Source: RGIG5579 sp045597125
Lineage (GTDB): Bacteria; Bacillota; Clostridia; Oscillospirales; SIG627
Assembly (NCBI GenBank): GCA_045597125.1
Contig: JAZODR010000003.1
Coordinates: forward strand, 1 to 39,775
Direction of reading: 5' to 3'
DNA length: 39,775 bases
Below the pieces are notes generated by a model. It saw only the letters and a list, made by a program, of their open reading frames with translations. It ran no database searches and was not told the origin of the DNA. Positions 6,763 through 15,235 of the stretch are shown here, in pieces. The number at the start of each line of letters is the position of its first letter. Positions within the stretch are counted from its first letter, which is position 1. The position numbers and the translations under genes were made by a program.

Positions 6763-7889
6763 AAAAAATCCGACTGATGCAGGGAAATGAAGCCTGCGTA
6801 GAAGGCGCTATTGCGGCAGGCTGCCGTTTTTATGCCGGTTACCCCATTACTCCCTCTACCGAAATTGCAGAGGGTTGTGCTGTCCGTATGCCTCAGGTTG
6901 GCGGACACTTTATCCAGATGGAGGATGAAATTGCAGGCTGTGCCGCCGCCATCGGTGCCAGCGCGGCAGGAATCAAATCTATGACTGCCACCTCCGGTCC
7001 CGGCTTCTCCCTGAAACAAGAAAATCTGGGCTATGCTTGTATTACCGAAATTCCTTTTGTCCTGGTAGATGTTCAGCGTGCAGGACCTTCCACGGGTCTT
7101 CCCACCTCTCCCTCCCAAGGCGATGTGATGCAGGCAAAATGGGGTACCCACGGTGACCACCCCGCCATTGCCATCGCTCCTTCCACCGTTGAAGAATGCT
7201 ACACCAAGTGTGTGCGCTCCTTCAATCTTGCCGAGAAATACCGCACTCCCGTCATCTTTTTGATGGACGAAATCGTAGGACATCTCCGCGAGAGCATCGA
7301 AATTCCCGAGGAAGGCACGCTTGAAATCATTGACAGAAGCTGTCCCGCAGATCCTGCCAATGCCGCTCCTGCTTATTCCTGCAAGAATGGCGAATTGATT
7401 CCCTCTATGGCTCCCTTTGGTAGCGGAGAAAGATACAATGTAACGGGTCTGATTCACGGCGATGACGGCTTCCCCACCAACTCCACTAAAATTGCAGATG
7501 CTCAGGTCAAACGCCTGCTTGCAAAAATTGAGAACAATCTGGACGATATTTTGGAGTGGGAAGAAGATATGCCCGAAGATGCCGAGACCTGCATCGTTTG
7601 CTACGGCGGTACTGCAAGAAGCATATACAGTGCCGTAGAAGAGATGAGAAACAAAGGAGAAAAAATCGGCTTCTTCCGTCCCATTACCGTTTGGCCGTTC
7701 CCCGCGGCAAAAATGGAAGAGATTTCCAAAAAAGTAAAGAAGGTCCTTGTTGTGGAGCACAACAGCGGTCAGCTGGTACTGGAAGTAGAGAGAGTAATCA
7801 AGAATAACTGCAAACTGGACTTCCTTGGTAAAGTAGATGGAACCGTCATCACCCCCAATGAAGTCATCGAGAAAGTAAAGGAGGGTTAA
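6759..7889 (+). CDS. korA: 2-oxoglutarate:ferredoxin oxidoreductase alpha subunit
   Basis: Forms the catalytic core with KorB, decarboxylating 2-oxoglutarate and passing two electrons to ferredoxin to give succinyl-CoA; the reaction is reversible. The 376-aa protein has the POR_N pyrimidine-binding domain with the YPITPSTEIAE motif (residues 28-38) and a C-terminal transketolase-like domain (CIVCYGGTARS, then KVLVVEHNSGQL). Length and the LPTSPSQGDVMQAKWGTHGD segment fit the 2-oxoglutarate/2-oxoacid (Kor/Vor) type and not the fused pyruvate enzyme. Substrate preference is inferred mainly from the sucCD genes in the same operon; a branched-chain 2-oxoacid or general 2-oxoacid substrate cannot be excluded from sequence. 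Start ATG overlaps the korD stop. Confidence 0.93.
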   Translation: MKKIRLMQGNEACVEGAIAAGCRFYAGYPITPSTEIAEGCAVRMPQVGGHFIQMEDEIAGCAAAIGASAAGIKSMTATSGPGFSLKQENLGYACITEIPFVLVDVQRAGPSTGLPTSPSQGDVMQAKWGTHGDHPAIAIAPSTVEECYTKCVRSFNLAEKYRTPVIFLMDEIVGHLRESIEIPEEGTLEIIDRSCPADPANAAPAYSCKNGELIPSMAPFGSGERYNVTGLIHGDDGFPTNSTKIADAQVKRLLAKIENNLDDILEWEEDMPEDAETCIVCYGGTARSIYSAVEEMRNKGEKIGFFRPITVWPFPAAKMEEISKKVKKVLVVEHNSGQLVLEVERVIKNNCKLDFLGKVDGTVITPNEVIEKVKEG

Positions 7890-7891
7890 TC

Positions 7892-8716
7892 ATGGCATCA
7901 AAACTGGTAAATAAGTATTTCCGTGAGGATCACCTTCCTCACATCTGGTGTGCCGGTTGCGGACACGGCGTATTGATGCGCGATGTGGCACAGGCAGTAG
8001 AAAACATCGGTTTGGACAAGGACAAGGTAGTTCTTGTTTCAGGTATCGGTTGTTCCTCCCGCGCCGCCGGCTATATGGATTTCAATACCATGCACACCAC
8101 CCACGGCAGAGCACTCGCTTTTGCTACGGGTATTAAAATGGCACGTCCCGAACTGGAAGTAATTTGCATTATGGGTGACGGCGATGCAAGTGCCATCGGC
8201 GGAAACCATCTCATTCATGCGGCTCGCCGCAACATTGGCATTACCGCTATTATTTTCAACAACAACATCTACGGTATGACCGGAGGTCAGTACTCCCCTA
8301 CCACTCCCTACGGAGAAAAGGGTACCACCGCTCCTTACGGCAACATTGACCGTTCCTTCGACATTCCAAAGGTTGCGGAAGCTGCCGGCGCCACCTATAC
8401 CGCAAGAGGCTCTGCATACGATGCCGTCCGCACCACCAAGCTGATCGAGGAAGGCATTCGTCACAAAGGCTTCTCCGTCATCGAATGCGCTTCCATTTGC
8501 CCCACCTACTATGGCAGAAAGAACAAAAAAGGCAGCGTTGTGGATATGTATCGTTGGCAAAAGGAAAACAGCGTAACGGCTGAAAAAGCAAAGACGATGA
8601 CCCCGGAAGAATTAAAGGGAAAACTTATCATTGGTGAGCTGAGCCGTTCAGAATTCCCCGAACTAACCGACCAATATCAAACGATTATCGACAAATTTGC
8701 AAAGGGGGACAAGTGA
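7892..8716 (+). CDS. korB: 2-oxoglutarate:ferredoxin oxidoreductase beta subunit (TPP-binding)
   Basis: Carries thiamine pyrophosphate and the proximal [4Fe-4S] cluster. The 274-aa protein shows the TPP motif MGDGDASAIGGNH (94-106) with the downstream FNNNIYGMTGGQYSPTTP (122-139), and the cluster ligands Cys20 and Cys23 (WCAGCGHG), Cys54 (GIGCSSR) and Cys203 (SICPTYYGR), as in this family. An AAAGGAGG-like site precedes the ATG, which is 2 bp after korA's stop. Together with korA, korC and korD this is a complete four-subunit enzyme. Confidence 0.95.
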   Translation: MASKLVNKYFREDHLPHIWCAGCGHGVLMRDVAQAVENIGLDKDKVVLVSGIGCSSRAAGYMDFNTMHTTHGRALAFATGIKMARPELEVICIMGDGDASAIGGNHLIHAARRNIGITAIIFNNNIYGMTGGQYSPTTPYGEKGTTAPYGNIDRSFDIPKVAEAAGATYTARGSAYDAVRTTKLIEEGIRHKGFSVIECASICPTYYGRKNKKGSVVDMYRWQKENSVTAEKAKTMTPEELKGKLIIGELSRSEFPELTDQYQTIIDKFAKGDK

Positions 8717-8717
8717 T

Positions 8718-9248
8718 ATGGCTAAAATGGAAATCCGTCTTGCCGGTACCGGCGGACAGGGCCTGATTACGGGAACCATCATTCTGGCTGAAGCGGGAAT
8801 TTTTGAAAATAAATTCGTAGCGCAGTCCCAGTCCTACGGTCCCGAGGCAAGAGGCGGTATGTGCAAGGGCGAGGTCATCATTTCCGATAGCAAAATCGGC
8901 TTTACCAAGGTTACAAAACCTACCTTTGTAATGGCTCTTTCTCAGCTTTCTTTCAAAGAATATTGCCAAAACGTGGCCGAAGATTGCTTTGTCCTGGTAG
9001 ATGAGACCATCGACGTCCCCGCAGACTATAACCACAAAAAATTTATGAAGCTCCCCATTCTGAAAACTGCCCGCGAGACTGTGGGCAAAATGCAGACGGT
9101 CAACATTGTTTCCGTCGGCGCTATTAACAAAATTTTGGGACTTTCCTCCCCTGAAAATATTGAGAAAGCCGTTTTAATGCACATTCCCAAAGGAACCGAG
9201 GAGTTGAACCTGAAGGCTTTGGCAGAAGGCGCAAAATTGGTAAAATAA
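8718..9248 (+). CDS. korC: 2-oxoglutarate:ferredoxin oxidoreductase gamma subunit
   Basis: The gamma domain of 2-oxoacid:ferredoxin oxidoreductases (POR family). The 176-aa product begins MAKMEIRLAGTGGQGLITGTIILAEA, the typical gamma-subunit opening with GxGGQG, then SQSYGPEARGGMCKGEVIIS. The ATG at 8718 is chosen because it matches the family N-terminus and follows GGGGGAC (8704-8710); an in-frame start 21 bp upstream would overlap korB. It begins 1 bp after the korB stop and is followed by sucC after 18 bp. Confidence 0.94.
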   Translation: MAKMEIRLAGTGGQGLITGTIILAEAGIFENKFVAQSQSYGPEARGGMCKGEVIISDSKIGFTKVTKPTFVMALSQLSFKEYCQNVAEDCFVLVDETIDVPADYNHKKFMKLPILKTARETVGKMQTVNIVSVGAINKILGLSSPENIEKAVLMHIPKGTEELNLKALAEGAKLVK

Positions 9249-9266
9249 CAGAAAAGAGACATTTCA

Positions 9267-10430
9267 ATGAAAATTCATGAATATCAAGCAAGGGAGCTAT
9301 TTGTACAGTTTGGCATCCCTTGTCCCAAAGGTTTTTTGGCAGTGACTGCCGAGGAAGCGGTAAATGCTGCAGAACAAATCAGTGAATATCCCGTCGTTAT
9401 CAAGGCTCAGATCCACTCCGGCGGACGTGGCAAGGCCGGCGGTGTAAAGCTTTGCAAAACCAAAGAAGACGTAAAGGCTTTTTCAACAGAGCTGATCGGC
9501 AAGACCCTTTACACCCATCAGACCGGTCCCGAGGGTAAAGTGGTTCGCAAAATCTTTGTAACGAGCGGATGCGCCATTGCAAAAGAGTATTACGTATCTA
9601 TGACCGTTGATTCTGCCAACGCTTCCATCGTAATGATCGCCTCCGCAGAAGGTGGCACCGAAATCGAGGAGCTAAGCAAAAATCATCCCGAAAAAATCTT
9701 GCAAATGCGCATTGATCCTACCATCGGATACAAAGATTACAACGGTTGGGAAATGGCAGAAAAATTAGGTCTTTCCGATGACAAGGCAAAAGCCTTCGTA
9801 AAAATCGCAAGAGGGATGTACAAACTCTTCGTTGCCAAAGACTGCTCTTTGGTAGAAATCAACCCCTTGGTAGAAACCAAAGGGGGCGAATTGGTTGCCA
9901 TTGACGCCAAGGTCAATTTCGACGACAACGCGCTCTTCCGACACCCAGACATTGTAGAACTGCGCGACTTTAACGAAGAAGATCCCAAAGAAATTGAGGC
10001 TTCCAAGTACGATTTGAACTACGTTTCTCTGGACGGCTCCGTAGGCTGTATGGTCAACGGCGCAGGTCTTGCTATGGCTACGATGGACATTATCAAAACC
10101 TTCGGCGGCGAGCCTGCAAACTTTCTTGATGTTGGTGGCTCGGCTACCACAGAGCGCGTGAAAGCGGCATTCGAGATTCTTCTCTCCGATAGCAACGTGA
10201 AATCTATTTTAGTCAACATTTTCGGCGGCATTATGAAGTGTGACGTCATTGCGCAGGGTATTATAGAAGCCGCAAAATCTATGGAAATTTGCGTTCCCGT
10301 GGTAGTTCGTCTGGACGGCACCAATGCCGACAAGGGCAGAGAGCTTCTGGGCTCTTCCGGACTTTCTCTGGTTCCCGCAGAAACTTTCGCAGAGGCTGCT
10401 CAGAAAGCAGTTGAGCTGGCACGCGCGTAA
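9267..10430 (+). CDS. sucC: Succinyl-CoA synthetase (ADP-forming) beta subunit
   Basis: With SucD converts succinyl-CoA, ADP and phosphate to succinate, CoA and ATP (substrate-level phosphorylation), or the reverse. The 387-aa length matches bacterial SucC. The ATP-grasp region carries HSGGRGKAGGVKL (51-63), the Mg-binding region LVEINPLV and AIDAKVNFDDNALFR, and the C-terminal ligase domain GSVGCMVNGAGLAMATMD and FGGIMKCDVIAQGI. The ATG at 9267 has only a weak purine stretch (AGAAAAGAGA) upstream, unlike sucD, so SucC may depend on coupling to the preceding genes. Being in the kor operon indicates that the succinyl-CoA made by Kor is the substrate. Confidence 0.96.
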   Translation: MKIHEYQARELFVQFGIPCPKGFLAVTAEEAVNAAEQISEYPVVIKAQIHSGGRGKAGGVKLCKTKEDVKAFSTELIGKTLYTHQTGPEGKVVRKIFVTSGCAIAKEYYVSMTVDSANASIVMIASAEGGTEIEELSKNHPEKILQMRIDPTIGYKDYNGWEMAEKLGLSDDKAKAFVKIARGMYKLFVAKDCSLVEINPLVETKGGELVAIDAKVNFDDNALFRHPDIVELRDFNEEDPKEIEASKYDLNYVSLDGSVGCMVNGAGLAMATMDIIKTFGGEPANFLDVGGSATTERVKAAFEILLSDSNVKSILVNIFGGIMKCDVIAQGIIEAAKSMEICVPVVVRLDGTNADKGRELLGSSGLSLVPAETFAEAAQKAVELARA

Positions 10431-10443
10431 AGGAGGAAGACAG

Positions 10444-11343
10444 ATGATTTTAGTCAATGAAAATACAAAAGTAATCGTTCAGGGCATCACGGGCTCTCAA
10501 GGCAGATTTCACACCGAGCAGATGCTCGCTTACGGTACCAAGATCGTAGCAGGCACCACCCCCGGCAAGGGCGGCCAGGAAGTTCTTGGTGTTCCCGTAT
10601 TTAATACCGTAAAGGAAGCGAAGGAAAAGACAGGTGCAAATTGCTCCGTTATCTACATTCCTCCGGCTTTTGCCGCAGACGGTATTCTGGAAGCAGTTGA
10701 TGCAGGAATCGAACTTGTGGTATGCATCACAGAAGGTATTCCCGTTTTGGATATGATGCGGGTGAAAAACTATATGGAAGGCAAAGCCACCCGTCTGATC
10801 GGCCCCAACTGTCCCGGTCTGATTTCCCCCGGCGCATGCAAAGTTGGTATTCTCCCCGGCTTTATTCACGTGCCCGGCCACGTGGGCGTAATGAGCCGTA
10901 GCGGTACCTTAACTTATGAAGCGGTACATCAGCTTTCTACACATGGTATCGGCCAATCCACAGCTGTAGGCATTGGCGGAGACCCCATTCGCGGAAGCGG
11001 CTTTATCGACATTTTGAAGATGTTCAACGATGACCCCGAAACCTATGCAGTAGTAATGATCGGCGAAATTGGCGGAAGCGGCGAAGAAGAAGCAGCCGAA
11101 TGGATTGCAAAAAATATGAAAAAACCCGTTGTATCCTTTATTGGAGGCAAAACGGCTCCCAAGGGTAAGAGAATGGGACACGCAGGCGCAATTATTTCAG
11201 GAGGAAAAGGTACGCAGGCAGGCAAAGTTGCCGCTCTGGAAGAGGCAGGCGTAATGATTGCCCCCACTCCCGACAAGATTGGTGACACCCTGATAGAGGC
11301 TATCAAAAAAGCAGGCATTTATGAAAAATGCCTGACGAAATAA
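10444..11343 (+). CDS. sucD: Succinyl-CoA synthetase (ADP-forming) alpha subunit
   Basis: The 299-aa subunit binds CoA (N-terminal Rossmann domain, VIVQGITGSQGRFHTEQM) and carries the phosphorylated His246 in GKRMGHAGAII, with the GIGGDPIRGSGFID motif (177-190) of this family. The ATG at 10444 follows a strong AAGGAGG (10430-10436). An upstream in-frame ATG at 10324 lies inside sucC and has no ribosome binding site. This is the last gene of korDABC-sucCD, ended by a strong bidirectional terminator. Confidence 0.97.
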   Translation: MILVNENTKVIVQGITGSQGRFHTEQMLAYGTKIVAGTTPGKGGQEVLGVPVFNTVKEAKEKTGANCSVIYIPPAFAADGILEAVDAGIELVVCITEGIPVLDMMRVKNYMEGKATRLIGPNCPGLISPGACKVGILPGFIHVPGHVGVMSRSGTLTYEAVHQLSTHGIGQSTAVGIGGDPIRGSGFIDILKMFNDDPETYAVVMIGEIGGSGEEEAAEWIAKNMKKPVVSFIGGKTAPKGKRMGHAGAIISGGKGTQAGKVAALEEAGVMIAPTPDKIGDTLIEAIKKAGIYEKCLTK

Positions 11344-11373
11344 AAAAAGTGCGGAAATATCCGCACTTTTTTT
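11342..11373. terminator. Bidirectional terminator between sucD and the convergent glycosyltransferase gene
   Basis: GTGCGGA (11349-11355) and TCCGCAC (11360-11366) with loop AATA, flanked by seven A (11342-11348) and seven T (11367-11373). The TAA of the minus-strand gene occupies 11372-11374. Confidence 0.93.
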
Positions 11374-12313
11374 ATTTTTGATTGTCATATTCTTCTTTGA
11401 CGATATAAAGTGGGCGATCCTTGATCTCCTCATACATTTTGGCAAGGTACTGTCCCACAATGCCAATGCACAGAAGCTGAATCCCCGAGAGAAGCAAAAT
11501 CAAGGAGCAAAGAGTAGGAAAACCTGCAACGGGGTCACCAAACAAAATTGTCTTAATAACCACTACAAGCATCATCACAATCGAAATGAAAAAGAGAATA
11601 AAACCCAAGACGGATGAAATCACCAAGGGCTTATCGGAAAAAGAAGTGATACCGTCCAAGGCGTAGGAGGTTAAAGACCAAAAGTTCCACTTGCTTTTCC
11701 CTTGGTTTCGATCCTCTACCTCATAGGGCATATAATAAGTCTTAAAACCGACCCAAGAAAAAATTCCCTTGGAAAAGCGGCAACGCTCGGGAAGCGAAAC
11801 GATAGCATCTACCATTTTACGGGAAAGCAAACGGAAATCACTGGCAGAGCGATAAAACTCAATATCGGTAATGTGATTGATTAACTTATAGAAGGCGCCT
11901 TTGAAAAAGCTGAGAATCCTCCCCTCTTGCCGCTCCTTTTGGTAAGCGGCCACACAATCGTATTCGGGATGTTCGTGTAAGATTTCCAGCATTTGCGCGA
12001 TATACTTGGGATGCTGCTGCAAATCCGCATCAATAATAGCAACAAAATCACCCGTTGCGGCACGAAGTCCCGCCAGAAGTCCGGCCTCTTTTCCAAAATT
12101 GCGGGAAAAAGAAAGCATACGAATATGAGCCTTTCCCTCGCTCTCTTCTCCAATCTTTTTCAATTCTTTGGCAGTTCCGTCATGGCTCCCGTCGTCAACA
12201 AAAACAAATTCCACATGGTCAAGGATTCCCTCAAGACTTCTGCACGCTCGGTCATAAAAGGGGCGAACATTTTCCTCCTCGTTATAACAAGGAACAACAA
12301 TTGAAAGCTGCAT
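11372..12313 (-). CDS. GtrB-like family 2 glycosyltransferase (polyprenyl-phosphate sugar synthase type)
   Basis: A 313-aa membrane glycosyltransferase that probably moves a sugar from a nucleotide donor to undecaprenyl phosphate at the inner face of the membrane. The GT-A domain (1-225) has the nucleotide-binding DDGSHDGT (Asp40-Asp41) and the metal-binding DAD (Asp95-Asp97) in VAIIDADLQQHPKYI. Two hydrophobic segments at about 228-255 and 265-292 form the C-terminal membrane hairpin, as in GtrB/DPM1-like proteins, followed by LAKMYEEIKDRPLYIV. The ATG at 12313 has GGGAGG upstream; a longer frame to 12415 lacks a site and would cross the promoter. The gene stands alone, with no flippase (GtrA) beside it. 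Confidence 0.9.
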   Translation of the reverse strand: MQLSIVVPCYNEEENVRPFYDRACRSLEGILDHVEFVFVDDGSHDGTAKELKKIGEESEGKAHIRMLSFSRNFGKEAGLLAGLRAATGDFVAIIDADLQQHPKYIAQMLEILHEHPEYDCVAAYQKERQEGRILSFFKGAFYKLINHITDIEFYRSASDFRLLSRKMVDAIVSLPERCRFSKGIFSWVGFKTYYMPYEVEDRNQGKSKWNFWSLTSYALDGITSFSDKPLVISSVLGFILFFISIVMMLVVVIKTILFGDPVAGFPTLCSLILLLSGIQLLCIGIVGQYLAKMYEEIKDRPLYIVKEEYDNQK

Positions 12314-12347
12314 AGAATCCTCCCTTCTCTTGTAAACAGTATTTGTT

Positions 12348-12376
12348 ATTATATGCCAAAAACCGAAAAAAGTCAA
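12348..12376 (-). promoter_or_regulatory. Promoter of the GtrB-like glycosyltransferase gene
   Basis: Minus strand TTGACT (12371-12376), 17 bp, TATAAT (12348-12353). A near-consensus sigma-A promoter, divergent from the zupT-like promoter about 26 bp away. Confidence 0.82.
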
Positions 12377-12401
12377 ATGAAAAAAGATTTTCAAGTTTTT
12401 C

Positions 12402-12430
12402 TTGTCCACATACATGCTTTATGATACAAT
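12402..12430 (+). promoter_or_regulatory. Promoter of the ZIP transporter gene
   Basis: TTGTCC (12402-12407), 17 bp, TACAAT (12425-12430) preceded by TGA (extended -10). The ribosome binding site AAAGGAGTG follows about 8-10 bp later, so the leader is short. Confidence 0.7.
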
Positions 12431-12452
12431 AATAAAAAAGGAGTGAAAAACA

Positions 12453-13208
12453 ATGGAAATTGTAATATTAACCGCCCTTGGAGTGGGAAGCGCCACTCTC
12501 TTAGGTGCAATTCTTGGATTTATTTTTAAAAAAACCACCCATCGCTTCAGCGATATTACCCTTTCCTTTGCGGCAGGTGTTATGCTGGCCGCAGCGGTAA
12601 TCGGATTGATTTTGCCCTCTCTGGAGCACGGAAACAACTTACTTGTTACAATTATCGGAATTTTTGCAGGTGCCTTATGTTTGAATCTGGTGGACAAACT
12701 GGTTCCCCATCTTCACGGAACCGATACTTGCCACACCGAAGAATGCCATCCCGCCTCTCAAGAACGCCTGAACAAGGTTCTGCTTTTTGTATTTGCCATC
12801 GGCATACATAATCTTCCCGAGGGCGTTGCCGCAGGAGTAGGATTCGGTACGGGCAATGACGCGGAAGCGGTAACCATTGCACTGGGCATTGCTTTGCAAA
12901 ATATCCCCGAAGGGATGGTGATCATCGCCCCTATGCTGGCGGCGGGAATGAAACCGAGAAAAACCTTTCTCATCGCCGCTCTGACGGGTTTGGTGGAAGT
13001 GGTAGGAACCTTTTTGGGCTATTTTGCCGTTACTGTCTCAAACAGCATCCTTCCCTTTGCTCTTGCCTTTGCAGGCGGCACGATGCTTTATGTCATCAGC
13101 GATGAAATGATTCCCGAAACCCATGCCCACGGAAGCCAGCGTGGCGCCACTTGGTCGCTTTTGGCAGGATTTTGTCTGATGCTGTTTTTTGACGTATTCT
13201 TAGGCTGA
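12453..13208 (+). CDS. ZIP-family divalent metal transporter (ZupT-like)
   Basis: A 251-aa polytopic membrane protein with about eight hydrophobic segments, for import of zinc, iron or related divalent metals. The two metal-path helices show the family motifs HNLPEG (119-124) and QNIPEG (149-154; many ZupT proteins have HNIPEG). A His/Cys-rich cytoplasmic loop is at about 85-99 (PHLHGTDTCHTEECH). The late C-terminal motif is SDEMIPETHAHG. The ATG at 12453 has AAAGGAGTG upstream. No metalloregulator or zinc operator is seen beside it, so the metal cannot be named. It lies 44 bp before the alpha/beta hydrolase gene and may be cotranscribed with it. Confidence 0.92.
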   Translation: MEIVILTALGVGSATLLGAILGFIFKKTTHRFSDITLSFAAGVMLAAAVIGLILPSLEHGNNLLVTIIGIFAGALCLNLVDKLVPHLHGTDTCHTEECHPASQERLNKVLLFVFAIGIHNLPEGVAAGVGFGTGNDAEAVTIALGIALQNIPEGMVIIAPMLAAGMKPRKTFLIAALTGLVEVVGTFLGYFAVTVSNSILPFALAFAGGTMLYVISDEMIPETHAHGSQRGATWSLLAGFCLMLFFDVFLG

Positions 13209-13252
13209 CGCGGAATATAATAATCCTATCTACCATTTGGAAAGGAACCGAA

Positions 13253-14245
13253 ATGAAAAAAAGCGAAAAAAGACTTTTAATCGCCGCAGGAATTGCCACC
13301 GTCGGTGCTTTGAGCTTTGCCGCCTCCTCCTACCTTTTGACCAAAAAATTGGTACAGGTAGCATTGGAGCGGGACGTGATTAAGGACACCCCAAAAAATG
13401 AAAAGAAAAAGAATCAGCTTCGCGGCTATACCGAGCCCGCAGAATACATTCAGGCAGTCCGCGACGGAAAACGCTATCTGGAAGAAGCTGAAACGGAAAC
13501 AATTACCATAGAAAGCTACGATTCCACACCTCTCACCGCCCATTACTATCCCGTGGAAAACCCTAAGAGAATCATCGTTGCCATGCACGGTTGGCGCTCC
13601 TCCTGGGGACAGGATTTCGGTCCCATTGCCCAATTTTGGCACAAGGAGCATTGCAGCGTATTGTTCTGCGACCAGCGAGGACAAGGTCTCAGCGGCGGCG
13701 AATATATGGGCTTTGGCTTAACAGAACGGCACGACTGCGTGGAATGGGTAAGACTGATACACCAAAGAGAGCCGAATCTGCCCATTTATCTGGCAGGTAT
13801 TTCCATGGGTGCCGCAACGGTTCTGATGGCGGCAAATCTTGGCATTGAACAGATGGTGCACGGCATTATTGCAGATTGCGCTTTTACTTCCCCTCACGCC
13901 ATCTGGAAACACGTGGTAGAAAGCAATTTGCGAATGTCCTACGGCATCATCGGGCGAATCGCCGACGATATGTGCCGCAAGACCATTCAAATCGGAAGCC
14001 GCGATTTTTCCACCGTTGACGCTATGAAAGAAAACAAAATTCCAACTCTATTCATTCACGGAACAGACGACCACTTCGTCCCCGTGGAAATGACATACGA
14101 AAACTACAAAGCGTGTACCGCACCGAAACGGCTTCTGGTAGTGCCGGGCGCCGACCACGGAATGTGCTATTTTTACGACAAAAGTCAGTACGAACGAAAA
14201 CTTCTAAATTTCTTTCGAGACTTTGACGAAAAGCCTCTTGCATAA
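13253..14245 (+). CDS. Membrane-anchored alpha/beta hydrolase
   Basis: A 330-aa alpha/beta-fold serine hydrolase. An N-terminal hydrophobic segment (about 8-30) would anchor it with the enzyme domain outside or at the membrane. The fold is marked by IIVAMHGWRSSWGQD (oxyanion region), the nucleophile elbow GISMG with Ser184, the acid Asp273 in IHGTDDHFVP, and His302 in PGADHGMCY, so the triad is complete. The family is of the BAAT/monoacylglycerol-lipase-like peptidase type often annotated only as alpha/beta hydrolase; substrate unknown. ATG at 13253 with AAAGGAA upstream. It ends in a strong bidirectional terminator 1 bp after the stop. Confidence 0.88.
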   Translation: MKKSEKRLLIAAGIATVGALSFAASSYLLTKKLVQVALERDVIKDTPKNEKKKNQLRGYTEPAEYIQAVRDGKRYLEEAETETITIESYDSTPLTAHYYPVENPKRIIVAMHGWRSSWGQDFGPIAQFWHKEHCSVLFCDQRGQGLSGGEYMGFGLTERHDCVEWVRLIHQREPNLPIYLAGISMGAATVLMAANLGIEQMVHGIIADCAFTSPHAIWKHVVESNLRMSYGIIGRIADDMCRKTIQIGSRDFSTVDAMKENKIPTLFIHGTDDHFVPVEMTYENYKACTAPKRLLVVPGADHGMCYFYDKSQYERKLLNFFRDFDEKPLA

Positions 14246-14274
14246 AAAAAGCCCGTTTTAACGGGCTTTTTTTT
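14243..14274. terminator. Bidirectional terminator between the hydrolase and DMT transporter genes
   Basis: AGCCCGT (14250-14256) and ACGGGCT (14261-14267) with a TTTA loop, eight T after it and eight A before it. The TAA of the minus-strand gene (14258-14260) lies in the loop and the TAA of the plus-strand gene just before the stem. Confidence 0.93.
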
Positions 14275-15178
14275 GATTCGGCAAAAAGGGGACTAAATTG
14301 GAAATCACGATAGCCATAAACATCAGAATACATCCCAAGGCTTCCTCAAGGGTAAGAGCAGTCTTTAAAACAATCATATCCGAAATCACCGCAAACACCG
14401 ACTCCATACACATCAAAATAGATGCTACGGCAGCAGGCGTACATTTCTGACCTAAAATCTGCAAAGTATAGGCAATGGCACAAGAGAAAAATGCTGAATA
14501 CAAAATTCCGCCCGAGGCTTGTAAAATAGAATCTACCGTGGGTTTTTCAAAAATAAAAGCCACTACCAGACCCATCACACCTGCAAACAAAAACTGCAAA
14601 CAAGAAAGAAGCACCCCATCCACCTGAGAAGCCTTCATATCAATACACAGAATATGAACGGTATAAAAAATGGCACACCCCAGGGTCAAAAAGTCTCCCG
14701 AAGACATAGAGAAATTGCTGACAAGTCCCTCGAGTCCTTCCTCAAAAGAAGCCATACACAAAAGATAAAGCCCAACAGCGGATGCGGCAATACATCCCCA
14801 GATCAAGGGGTGTACCTTTTTTCCAAACAGAAGCCCCGCCACGGGAACCATCACCACGTACATCGCGGTAATAAAGCCGCTTTTACCCGCACCGGTACCC
14901 ATAGAAATGCCGAATTGCTGCAAATTTGCCGCAATAAACAAAACTCCGCCACAAAGAAGGGATGCAGAAAAAAGCGTTTTTTTCCACTGCCCCGCGAAAG
15001 CTTTCTTTCGCATCAGAACCACAGGCAGAAGAAACAGTGCGCCGAGCACCATACGAAGACCATTGAAGGTAAAAGGCTCCACAGAATCACTTGCAAGATC
15101 TTGTGCCACAAAGGTAGTACCCCAAAAAAATGCGGCAAGGAGCAAGAAAACAGGACCTTTCCAAGAAAATCGTTTCAT
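14258..15178 (-). CDS. DMT-superfamily (EamA) transporter
   Basis: A 306-aa integral membrane protein with ten hydrophobic segments in two repeats, each an EamA domain, typical of drug/metabolite exporters. Family motifs include AAFFWGTTFVAQDLA near the N-terminus and FLTLGCAIFYTVHIL in the second half. Substrate unknown. The preferred start is the ATG at 15178 with AGGTG upstream, though a GTG at 15184 is also possible. Only 13 nt separate the ATG from the T-run of the terminator hairpin of the preceding lipoprotein gene, so the gene has no room for its own promoter in between and expression may depend on read-through. Confidence 0.92.
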   Translation of the reverse strand: MKRFSWKGPVFLLLAAFFWGTTFVAQDLASDSVEPFTFNGLRMVLGALFLLPVVLMRKKAFAGQWKKTLFSASLLCGGVLFIAANLQQFGISMGTGAGKSGFITAMYVVMVPVAGLLFGKKVHPLIWGCIAASAVGLYLLCMASFEEGLEGLVSNFSMSSGDFLTLGCAIFYTVHILCIDMKASQVDGVLLSCLQFLFAGVMGLVVAFIFEKPTVDSILQASGGILYSAFFSCAIAYTLQILGQKCTPAAVASILMCMESVFAVISDMIVLKTALTLEEALGCILMFMAIVISNLVPFLPNQKKAR

Positions 15179-15191
15179 ATACACCTACAAG

Positions 15192-15218
15192 AAAAAACGG
15201 GAGCAACTCCCGTTTTTT
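15192..15218 (-). terminator. Terminator of the DUF4430 lipoprotein gene
   Basis: Twelve-bp stem AAAAAACGGGAG (15192-15203) with CTCCCGTTTTTT (15207-15218), loop CAA. Symmetric, so works on either strand; it lies directly after the minus-strand lipoprotein gene and before the DMT gene. Confidence 0.88.
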
Positions 15219-15235
15219 CTCTTTATTTTCAAATC

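Noticed and set aside
13189..13221. Promoter for the alpha/beta hydrolase (TTGACG and TATAAT)
   Set aside because: The spacing is 21 bp, too long for a good sigma-A promoter; cotranscription with the ZIP gene is more likely.
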